A stretch of 45,120 bases of DNA from an uncultured Clostridia bacterium (lineage in GTDB: Bacteria > Bacillota > Clostridia > TANB77 > CAG-508): contig CAOKHH010000005.1 in assembly GCA_948468225.1 (NCBI GenBank), forward strand, positions 62,062-107,181. Direction: 5' to 3'. This document shows positions 17,724-25,230 of the stretch, in pieces. How positions within the stretch are numbered: position 1 is the first letter of the stretch; every line of letters starts with the position of its first letter. The position numbers and the translations under genes are program-made. The notes under the pieces are model-generated. The model saw nothing but the letters and a program-made list of their open reading frames with translations. It was not told the DNA's origin and searched no databases.

Positions 17724-19010
17724 ATGTTTAAATCAAAAACAAATATGAAATTATTTCCGATTTATAAAATGTTCTCTTGGGATTTACTTTTCTATTATTC
17801 TATAAGTTTCTTATTCTTAACCCAAGTTAAAAATTTCTCTGCGGGAGAAGTAGTATCTGCAGATTCATTTTACATATTTTTTAAAATGTTTGTACAATTT
17901 ATTTGTATTATTCTTATTGATAAATTAGGTAAAAAGAATTGTTTAATTGCTGGGAACATTCTAGTTGCACTTAGTGTGTATATAATTATAATAGCCAATA
18001 GCTTCTCTCATATACTTATTTCGTTTTTTGTTATGGCTTTAGGTTATAGTTTTAAAGAATTATGTGAATCTTCCTTATTATACAACTCTATTCCCACATG
18101 TGAAAAGAAAAGAAACATCTTTGCAAGAATAGATGCCAAAGGTTCTTCACTATGGTACATTGCAGATGGACTAACATCAATAATTGCAGGATTTTCTTAT
18201 GTTATCAATCCATTTTTGCCCATGTATTTTTGTATAGGTTGTTCAATTATATCTGCAATAATATGTTTTAATTTTGATGATGATAATAATGTATCTGATT
18301 CTAATTCTAATCTGGATACAGATAATGAATATTCTATAATAGGAATTAAAGAATATATTAAAGACATAAGATATTCGTTTAAATTTATTTTTAAATCTAG
18401 AAGACTTCGTGCTTTACTTATCTTTTCAGTTTTATTTTATAGTATATTAAATATATCTTCAACTCTTAGAAGTAGTTTACTTGTAGATTTGAATGTTCCA
18501 GCTCAGTATTTTGGAATTATTGCTGCTATTTATCAAACTATTGCAAGTATTTCTTCTAGAAAACAAGAATGGTTCCATAACCATTTTAGAAATAAAATGT
18601 TAGCTTTTTTTAGTATGAGTATGTGTTTATTATTTATATCTGCTGGTATTGTAGGATTGATTGGCAATAGTTCTTCAATATTCATTATTTTAATACTTTA
18701 CTCTATTCACTATATATGTAAAGGACCATATCATACTTTAATGGACAAATACTTAAATAGTTTCTCTACAAAAGAAATTAGTAGCAAAATATTTTCTGCA
18801 AGATCTCTACTTATAAGTATTTTTAGTACAATTATATTGCAAATCGCATCATTTATATTAGACCATTTCTCTACATCTAGTTCTTTGATAATTTTAGGAC
18901 TTACTTTCTTTGTTGCATTTATACTAGTGCTACAATATATGAAAACTAGAGTAGGTTTAAAACCTGAAGAATATAAAAAGTCTGATATAGAATATGTAAA
19001 AGTAAAATAG
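17724..19010 (+). CDS. MFS transporter
   Basis: A 428-residue membrane protein with about 12 hydrophobic segments in two halves separated by a charged loop near residues 180-220 (DDDNNVSDSNSN). The start is the ATG before FKSKTNMKLF, with TGGGGG upstream. The fold suggests the major facilitator superfamily; the substrate cannot be told. It has its own promoter and ends at a two-way terminator shared with spoIVB. No in-frame CGG. Confidence 0.8.
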   Translation: MFKSKTNMKLFPIYKMFSWDLLFYYSISFLFLTQVKNFSAGEVVSADSFYIFFKMFVQFICIILIDKLGKKNCLIAGNILVALSVYIIIIANSFSHILISFFVMALGYSFKELCESSLLYNSIPTCEKKRNIFARIDAKGSSLWYIADGLTSIIAGFSYVINPFLPMYFCIGCSIISAIICFNFDDDNNVSDSNSNLDTDNEYSIIGIKEYIKDIRYSFKFIFKSRRLRALLIFSVLFYSILNISSTLRSSLLVDLNVPAQYFGIIAAIYQTIASISSRKQEWFHNHFRNKMLAFFSMSMCLLFISAGIVGLIGNSSSIFIILILYSIHYICKGPYHTLMDKYLNSFSTKEISSKIFSARSLLISIFSTIILQIASFILDHFSTSSSLIILGLTFFVAFILVLQYMKTRVGLKPEEYKKSDIEYVKVK

Positions 19011-19014
19011 TAAC

Positions 19015-19058
19015 AAATGGGACGTGGTAAAAATATTTTAATTTACCCTGTCCCATTT
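19015..19058. terminator. Bidirectional terminator between MFS and spoIVB
   Basis: AAATGGGAC and GGTAAA pair with TTTACC and GTCCCATTT. It lies between two convergent genes. Confidence 0.75.
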
Positions 19059-19064
19059 ACTTTC

Positions 19065-20287
19065 TTAATTTACTGCTCTCATTTCTTTTATCATCATATC
19101 TGCAAATACTGCATAGCCTTGTTTTGGATTGTTTACAAGAACGTGTGTTACTGCTCCTATAAACTTGCCATTTTGTATTATTGGTGATCCACTCATTCCT
19201 TGTATTATTCCCCCTGTTTTTTCTAATAATTTCTCATCTGTTACCTCAATTAACATACTTTTATTATCCGAATTATTATTTTTATAAATCTTTTTTATTT
19301 CTATTTCGTATTCATTTCTTACACCATTTTCTAAACTGCATAAAATTGTTGCTTTGCCTATGTCTATTTCGTTTCTTAATGCAACTTCCATTTCTTCTGA
19401 AGTATCTATATTTAATTTGCTTACATCATCAATTACACCGTATATTCCTAAGTTTGTATTTTTTGTAACCTGTCCTATTGCACTATTGTTTGTAATAGTT
19501 CCTCTGATTTCACCGTGGTGTTCCTTTTTGCCCTTTTACAATTGACAATATATTCGCTGATACTATTTCTCCTTTTGCAATTGTTATTAGCTTTTCTGTA
19601 TCTATATCTAATATTCCGGTGCCCTAACGCTGCAATCTTTTTAGTTTTTGGCTCATAATATGTTACAGTACCAACCCCTGCTGCTGTATCTCTTACCCAT
19701 AAACCTAACTTATATTCATTGTTTGTTGTTTTTACTGGAGTAATATTTGTTTGATATTGTTCTCCTTCTCGTACATATTTAATATTTATTTCGTTTCCTT
19801 TTGAATCGTTCACTTTTTGTACTAAATCTGCAGTACAAGTAATTGTTTCTTCATTCAAAGATATAATTCTATCTCCCTCTTCAATTCCTGTTTTTTCATA
19901 TGGTTTTTCTCCATTTATTTCGCTCATTCCAACAACTAATACCCCATCTGTATATAGCTTTAGTCCAACAGTACTACCAACTGGAACTACTGTTGCTTTT
20001 GGAATAACATTAACACTCACTTCTTTTAGTGGAATTGCATTAAATAAACTTAATTCAACTGTATATTCTTTGGATGCTTCAATATTATCTGTAGTAGATA
20101 CAGTTTGTACTACATTATAATCTGTTTTATTATTTTTTATATTTGCAGTTACTCCTGCAATATTTCCTAAATTTAATTCTTCATTTTTAAATAGAATTAC
20201 ATTATTTGGAATTGCAGTAATATTAGTAACATACATTAGTATTACTAACAAAAAAAATATAATCGGAATAATTTTTTTATTTTTCAT
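19065..20287 (-). CDS. spoIVB: SpoIVB sporulation serine peptidase, with two +1 shifts at CGG
   Basis: SpoIVB is secreted by the forespore and triggers sigma-K processing in Bacillus. A membrane segment at residues 5-25 is followed by a PDZ domain (YEKTGIEEGDRIISLNEE) and the S55 protease domain. The 0 frame reaches KKIAALGH and then CGG. Skipping the C gives G-I-L-D-I-D-T-E-K, so the site directly follows the catalytic His. The new frame reads LSIVKGQKGTP, then CGG TGA. A second skip gives G-E-I-R-G-T-I-T-N-N-S-A-I-G and continues to the catalytic serine motif GIIQGMSGSPI. The joined length is 406, close to Bacillus SpoIVB. The two shifts make the frame consistent from end to end. Confidence 0.92.
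19513..19515 (-). other. In-frame CGG, second +1 shift site in spoIVB
   Basis: In the frame set by the first shift: ACA CCA CGG TGA AAT. Skipping the C gives CCA GGT GAA ATC AGA (P-G-E-I-R). Here CGG is followed at once by a stop codon in the unshifted frame. Confidence 0.9.
19616..19618 (-). other. In-frame CGG, first +1 shift site in spoIVB
   Basis: Codons GGG CAC CGG AAT ATT. Skipping the C gives CAC GGA ATA TTA GAT (H-G-I-L-D), right after the catalytic histidine. Confidence 0.9.
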
Positions 20288-20376
20288 AATAAACCTCGTT
20301 TTTATTTATTATCACAAATATATTTTTCCCAATTATATTTTTTTTAAAATTGAAATTTTTTCTTGATTTTAAAAAT

Positions 20377-20398
20377 GGACGTGCAATGCACGCCCCTA
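20377..20398 (-). repeat. REP-like palindrome
   Basis: GGACGTGCAATGCACGCCCC then TA on the plus strand; CGTGCA pairs with TGCACG. The foot is CCCCTAT rather than CCCCTAC. It lies downstream of tsf. Confidence 0.65.
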
Positions 20399-20444
20399 TG
20401 ATTTGCAATATATTTCTATATTATACAACATATTTACAATCTAA

Positions 20445-21326
20445 TTATTGATTCATTTGTTTTGCAACTTCTTCAGCAAAGTTTTCTTGTTTCTTTTCTA
20501 TTCCTTCACCTTTTTCAAATCTTGCAAATTCAACTATTTTAGCATTTTTGCTTTCAACTAATTTTTGAACTTTCATATCTGGATCTTTAACAAATGGTTG
20601 ATCTAACAAGCATATTTCTGAATAGAATTTTCCAATTCTTCCTTGAACCATTTTTTCTGCTATTTCAGCAGGTTTTCCTTCATTCATTGCTTGCGCTTTT
20701 AATATTTCCATTTCTTTAGCAACAGCTTCAGCTGGAACTGATTCTCTATCTAAATATTCAGGTCGTGCAGCTGCTATTTGCATACATATATCTTTTGCAA
20801 GTTCACTATCTCCAGCGCTTAAGTTAACTAATACACCTATTTTTCCATCTCCATGTATATAGCTTTCTACAAGTCCTGTTGATTCAAATCTTGCAAATCT
20901 TCTTATAGACATATTTTCTCCAATTGTTGCTATTTTATTTGTTAATACTTCTGAAACTGTTTTGTCTGATTCTTGAATTGATTTTTGATTTAATAACTCT
21001 TCAACATCCTTTGGATTTTGTTTTGCAACTTGTTCAGCAACATTTGCAACAAATGTTCTAAATTCTTCATTTTTAGCAACGAAATCTGTTTCAGCATTAA
21101 CTTCTACAACAGCTCCAACTTTTTTGTCATCTGTTACATAAGTATATACTAAACCTTCTGCTGCTATTCTATCTGATTTTTTTGCAGCTTTTGCAATTCC
21201 TCTTTCTCTTAATAATTCTGCTGCTTTTTCCATATCTCCATCTGTTTCTGTTAAAACTTTTTTGCAGTCCATCATTCCTGCACCTGTTTTTTCTCTTAAT
21301 TCTTTAACTAATTCTGCTGTTATCAT
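20445..21326 (-). CDS. tsf: Translation elongation factor Ts
   Basis: The guanine-nucleotide exchange factor for EF-Tu. The start is the ATG before ITAELVKELREKTGAGMMDC, 6 bases after GGAGG; the longer reading frame upstream has no site. The 293-residue protein contains the TDFVAKNEEF motif. It follows rpsB, the standard rpsB-tsf order, with a REP palindrome between the two genes. Confidence 0.97.
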   Translation of the reverse strand: MITAELVKELREKTGAGMMDCKKVLTETDGDMEKAAELLRERGIAKAAKKSDRIAAEGLVYTYVTDDKKVGAVVEVNAETDFVAKNEEFRTFVANVAEQVAKQNPKDVEELLNQKSIQESDKTVSEVLTNKIATIGENMSIRRFARFESTGLVESYIHGDGKIGVLVNLSAGDSELAKDICMQIAAARPEYLDRESVPAEAVAKEMEILKAQAMNEGKPAEIAEKMVQGRIGKFYSEICLLDQPFVKDPDMKVQKLVESKNAKIVEFARFEKGEGIEKKQENFAEEVAKQMNQ

Positions 21327-21360
21327 AAAAATACCTCCTAAAATATATTTTAAAAAATAA

Positions 21361-21386
21361 CGGGCGGACACAGGGCCCGCCCCTAC
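21361..21386 (-). repeat. REP-like palindrome with GTAG foot
   Basis: CGGGCGGACACAGGGCCCGC then CCCTAC on the plus strand; GGGC pairs with GCCC. It sits inside the rpsB-tsf operon. Confidence 0.75.
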
Positions 21387-21409
21387 AACAATTACAATAA
21401 ATAATATAA

Positions 21410-22192
21410 TTATTCTTCTGTTGCTGTTTCTGCTGCAACTTCTTCCATATCTGTTGGCTCTGCTGCTTCAACAGCTTGCGCAATTTCTTCTGTAACAGTT
21501 TCTACTGTTTCTCCTTGTCTTCCTTCTATAATTGCATTCGCCATTACATCTGTAATCAATTTTACAGCTCTTATTGCATCATCATTTCCTGGTATTGGGT
21601 AATCAACATCTTCAGGATTACAGTTTGTATCTATTAAACCTATTATTGGAATATTTAATTTTCTAGCTTCTAATATAGCTATTCTTTCTTTTTTAGGATC
21701 AACTATAAACATAACATCTGGTATTTTTGTCATTTCTTTAATACCACCTAAGTTTTTCTCTAGTTTTTCCATTTCTCCTTTTAATTGTATTACTTCTTTT
21801 TTAGGTAATACATCAAAAGTTCCATCTTGTTCCATTTCTTCTAATTTCTTTAATCTGTCGATTCTTTTTCTAATTGTTCCAAAGTTTGTTAACATTCCAC
21901 CTAACCATCTTTGGTCAACGTAGAACATTCCACTTTTAATTGCTGCATCTTTTATGCATTCTTGTGCTTGTTTTTTTGTTCCTACAAATAAAACTGTTTT
22001 TCCCTCTTCTGCTTGTTCTTTCATAAATTTGTAAGCTTCATCAATTTTCTTAGATGTTTTTTGTAAATCGATTATATGGATACCATTTCTTGCTTGAAAA
22101 ATATATTCTGCCATTTTTGGTTCCCATCTTCTAGTTTGGTGTCCGAAATGTACACCTGCTTCTAGTAATTGTTTCATTGCAACTACTGCCAT
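21410..22192 (-). CDS. rpsB: 30S ribosomal protein S2
   Basis: The start is the ATG before [20 protein letters not shown], after GAGGAGG. The 260-residue protein has the S2 signatures [25 protein letters not shown] and [13 protein letters not shown], and an acidic C-terminal tail. It is the first gene of the rpsB-tsf operon. Confidence 0.97.
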   Translation of the reverse strand: MAVVAMKQLLEAGVHFGHQTRRWEPKMAEYIFQARNGIHIIDLQKTSKKIDEAYKFMKEQAEEGKTVLFVGTKKQAQECIKDAAIKSGMFYVDQRWLGGMLTNFGTIRKRIDRLKKLEEMEQDGTFDVLPKKEVIQLKGEMEKLEKNLGGIKEMTKIPDVMFIVDPKKERIAILEARKLNIPIIGLIDTNCNPEDVDYPIPGNDDAIRAVKLITDVMANAIIEGRQGETVETVTEEIAQAVEAAEPTDMEEVAAETATEE

Positions 22193-22314
22193 TTTAAATT
22201 CCTCCTCTTTGTTTTTCCTCCGCAAAATTTTAATCATTTAAGAACACCATTTTGTTAGGCACAATCTTAAACTAAATAATGCGTGTGATTTTTAACTATA
22301 ATAGTATAACAAAC

Positions 22315-22358
22315 AAAAAGCATAAAGTCAATATATATTTATTGATTTTATGCTTTTT
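22315..22358. terminator. Terminator after yibE/F
   Basis: AAAAAGCATAAAGTCAATA pairs with TATTGATTTTATGCTTTTT with few mismatches. It ends the yibE/F transcript (minus strand) and insulates rpsB. Confidence 0.75.
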
Positions 22359-22374
22359 AGTTATTATTATGGAT

Positions 22375-22394
22375 GAAAGTTCGCCAGAACTTTC
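22375..22394. repeat. Perfect small hairpin of unknown role
   Basis: GAAAGTTC, loop GCCA, GAACTTTC. It lies in a 100-base stretch between the yibE/F stop and its terminator that also contains AAGTTTC and GAAACTT. No known RNA recognised. Confidence 0.4.
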
Positions 22395-22463
22395 TGGAAT
22401 AACAAGGTTAAGTTTCATTGATTCGTGCCAATGCAAAGCATCGTGTACATATCGAAACTTTTC

Positions 22464-23655
22464 TTATAATTTCAAACTTCTTTTGCCTTTAAAAATATTT
22501 TTTGCTTTTTTATCATATACTGTTCTTTTTTTGTTTAATAATGAATAAACTAATGAAGTTATTGGTACTGTAAATACTACTCCCATACTTCCTGCTAATG
22601 CTGATACTGCTTCTATTGCTATTGTTTCTTTATTTATTATTTCTCCAATTGACATATCTGATGCCATAAATAATAGTATTAGCGTTAACGATCCACCTAC
22701 GTAGGCAAGTATAAGAGTGTTTGTCATTGTTCCTATAACATCTCCACCAATATTCATACCACTTTTCAATAATTCTTTCCAAGTAATATCTGGATTTTTT
22801 TGTTTTATTTCATCTAGTGCAGATGCAATTGACATTCCAACATCCATACAAGCACCTAACGCTGATATTAAAATCCCTGCAAAAAATAAATCTCTAAAAT
22901 TAAATACTAGTTCTTTTGATGCAACAGCTAAAAATAATGCTTCTTCTGTTACACCAGAAATTTTTGCTAATAAGCTGAATATAACAGCTAAAACTCCTGC
23001 TGATATAACTCCTCCTGATGTTCCTATTGCCGCCGTTATTGATTTTTTGTTAAATCCTGATATTATTATAAATGTTAATATTATTATTACAACTGAAGTT
23101 CCAACAGATAACCATATCGCATTTTTTCCAGCATATATTCCTTTTATCATAATAAAATATATTGCAAATATTGTTACTATCAATCCCAATATTGCCTTTA
23201 CACCCTGTTTTTTTCCTATTGCCAATATTATTGCAAAAAATACTAAAATCATCAATAATATGTAGTTTTGTCTTATTACTTCATGTATTGTAACTTCTGC
23301 AATTATATCTTCATCTATTGTAGCTTGAGCAATTACAGTGTTTCCTTTACTTAATTCATTTCCAACTATTTTATTATCCATATCATAAGTTAATACATAT
23401 ACAGTATCTACCTTTTGCCCTTTATATTTTCCGGTCTTTTATTTGTAAAGTTACATCTTGTAATGTTCTTTCTACTCCTTCTGCTTCCTCTTTTACATAA
23501 GACTTTCCAGCACTTACTACTTTTGCCTTTACTTGCACTTTTTCACCTGTTGATACTTCTTGTAACGGTGAAGCTCCTGCTTCAGTAGCAAATGAGCATG
23601 TACATACTGAAAACAACATTAAAAATAATAAAAGAACTGTTATTGCCTTTTTCAT
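22464..23655 (-). CDS. YibE/F family membrane protein, split by a +1 shift at CGG
   Basis: The start is MKKAITVLLLFLMLFSVC after AAAGGAG, with a cleavable-looking signal peptide. The 0 frame gives TLQDVTLQIKD and then CGG. Skipping the C gives G-K-Y-K-G-Q-K-V-D-T-V-Y-V-L-T-Y-D-M-D and runs into the multi-spanning domain (seven or eight membrane segments). The joined length is 396. YibE/F proteins are conserved membrane proteins of unclear function. Without the shift the signal peptide and the membrane domain would be made separately, and the second part has no ribosome binding site. Confidence 0.85.
23431..23433 (-). other. In-frame CGG, +1 shift site in yibE/F
   Basis: Codons AAA GAC CGG AAA ATA TAA. 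Skipping the C gives GAC GGA AAA TAT AAA GGG (D-G-K-Y-K-G); the 0 frame stops two codons later. Confidence 0.87.
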
Positions 23656-23677
23656 TTATAATCTCCTTTTTCTTTAC

Positions 23678-23703
23678 GGGCTGTCGAGGACGCCAGCCCC
23701 TAC
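23678..23703 (-). repeat. REP-like palindrome with GTAG foot
   Basis: GGGCTGTCGAGGACGCCAGC then CCCTAC on the plus strand; GGGCTG pairs with CAGCCC. It lies upstream of yibE/F. Confidence 0.65.
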
Positions 23704-23718
23704 AATTATGATTTCTTT

Positions 23719-23758
23719 GGGTACAGTGTAAATGGAACCACGTTGGTCTATTCCCTAC
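23719..23758. repeat. Longer REP variant
   Basis: GGGTACAGTG, then ACGTTGGTCTATTCCCTAC after a short gap. It is related to 15067-15109 and lies directly after the stop of pyk. Confidence 0.5.
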
Positions 23759-23760
23759 AA

Positions 23761-25194
23761 TCATATTCTGATTGCTCTACCTATCATTCTATTTATTCCA
23801 TCATCTGCTGAAGCTATTTCTATTCCAGGTCCTCCTGCTAGTATTATTAAATCTCCTTTTTCTAATTTTTTATCTTTTAACAGTTTATCTATTCCCAATT
23901 TTAATACTGTTTCTACATCATCCTGTTTCTCAAATAGAAGTGGCTCTACTCCCCAAACTGGAGATAGTTGTTTGTATGTTTTTTCTACTTCTGTTAATGC
24001 ATATACTGGGCAAGATGGCAATAAACTTGATAATAAATTTGGAGTATCTCCTGTTTGTGTATATGCAACTATTGCTTTAGCATCCATTGTTAATGCTGAA
24101 TTACATATAGCATAATTTACTTTCCATTCATCTGTTACTTGTGATAAATCATAATCTCTTCTTTTAAACCTACCCCAATATTTAATTGAGCCTTCTATTG
24201 CATCAGCTATTTTATTCATAGTTTCAACACATTCTATTGGGTATTTTCCCATTGCACTTTCTCCAGATAGCATTATCGCTCCTGTTCCATCAAATATTGC
24301 ATTTGCAACATCGCTTACCTCTGCTCTAGTTGGTCTTGGGCTATTACTCATTGATTCTAACATTTGTGTAGCTGTAATAACTATCTTTCCTGCTCTATTA
24401 CATTCTTTTATGAAATACTTTTGTACTATAGGAACTTGCTCTAATGGTATTTCAACTCCCATATCTCCACGAGCAATCATAACTCCATCTACTACCTTTA
24501 GTATTTGTTTAAAATTATCTATTCCTTCTTGATTTTCTATTTTTGCTATTATTTTTATTTTTTGTCCACCATTATCATCTAGCACTTTTCTAACATCTAA
24601 AGCATCCTGTGCATTTCTTACAAATGATGCAGCAACATATTCAAAGTCTACTTTTACTCCATCCTTTAAATCTTGTATATCTTTTTCTTTTAAACTAGGC
24701 AATTTTACAGAACATCCTGGTATATTTATGCTCTTTCTACTTCCTAATTTTCCACCTTCTACTACTTTGCAATATATATCTTTGTTTTTTACTTCTTCTA
24801 CCACTATTCCAATTAGTCCATCATCTATAAGGATTTTTGTTCCTACTTTAACATCTTGATATAAGTTTTTGTAGCTTACAGATGTACCATTTACATCTCC
24901 TTCGCAATCTTCGTTATATAAAACAAATTTATTTCCTTCTTCTAAGAATACTGGTGCCTCTTTTAATTTTCCTGTTCTTATTTCTGGTCCTTGCATATCT
25001 AGCATTAAAGCCACAGGCATATTTAATTCTTCTCTTGCTTGTTTTACTGCATTTATAAACTTTTCTTGATCTGGATATGAACCATGTGAAAAGTTTATTC
25101 TTGCCATATTCATTCCTGCTTTTATCATTTTTTTTAATACTTCTACATCTCCAGAAGCTGGACCTATTGTACATACTATTTTTGTTTTTCTCAT
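23761..25194 (-). CDS. pyk: Pyruvate kinase
   Basis: Converts PEP and ADP to pyruvate and ATP. The 477-residue protein has the short form without the extra PEP-utiliser domain. Motifs: MRKTKIVCTIGPAS, MNMARINFSHG, KIIAKIENQEG and MIARGDMGVEI (active site). The start follows GAGG. It lies 36 bases after glgP, so storage-glucan breakdown and lower glycolysis share a transcript. Confidence 0.97.
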   Translation of the reverse strand: MRKTKIVCTIGPASGDVEVLKKMIKAGMNMARINFSHGSYPDQEKFINAVKQAREELNMPVALMLDMQGPEIRTGKLKEAPVFLEEGNKFVLYNEDCEGDVNGTSVSYKNLYQDVKVGTKILIDDGLIGIVVEEVKNKDIYCKVVEGGKLGSRKSINIPGCSVKLPSLKEKDIQDLKDGVKVDFEYVAASFVRNAQDALDVRKVLDDNGGQKIKIIAKIENQEGIDNFKQILKVVDGVMIARGDMGVEIPLEQVPIVQKYFIKECNRAGKIVITATQMLESMSNSPRPTRAEVSDVANAIFDGTGAIMLSGESAMGKYPIECVETMNKIADAIEGSIKYWGRFKRRDYDLSQVTDEWKVNYAICNSALTMDAKAIVAYTQTGDTPNLLSSLLPSCPVYALTEVEKTYKQLSPVWGVEPLLFEKQDDVETVLKLGIDKLLKDKKLEKGDLIILAGGPGIEIASADDGINRMIGRAIRI

Positions 25195-25230
25195 AATTTA
25201 AACATCCTCTTTACAAATTTCTACATATTT

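Noticed and set aside
565..23433. Sequencing or assembly error as the cause of the CGG breaks
   Set aside because: All 11 breaks have the extra C exactly in codon position 1 before GGN. Many CGG trinucleotides in other phases are intact. A technical error would not follow the reading frame. It still needs a read-level check.
565..23433. Simple reassignment of CGG to another amino acid
   Set aside because: Reassignment would keep the frame. Here the downstream protein is always in the +1 frame.
23582..23764. Arg/His-rich 60-residue frame upstream of yibE/F
   Set aside because: It runs through a REP palindrome and the antisense of the signal peptide region; no support for translation.
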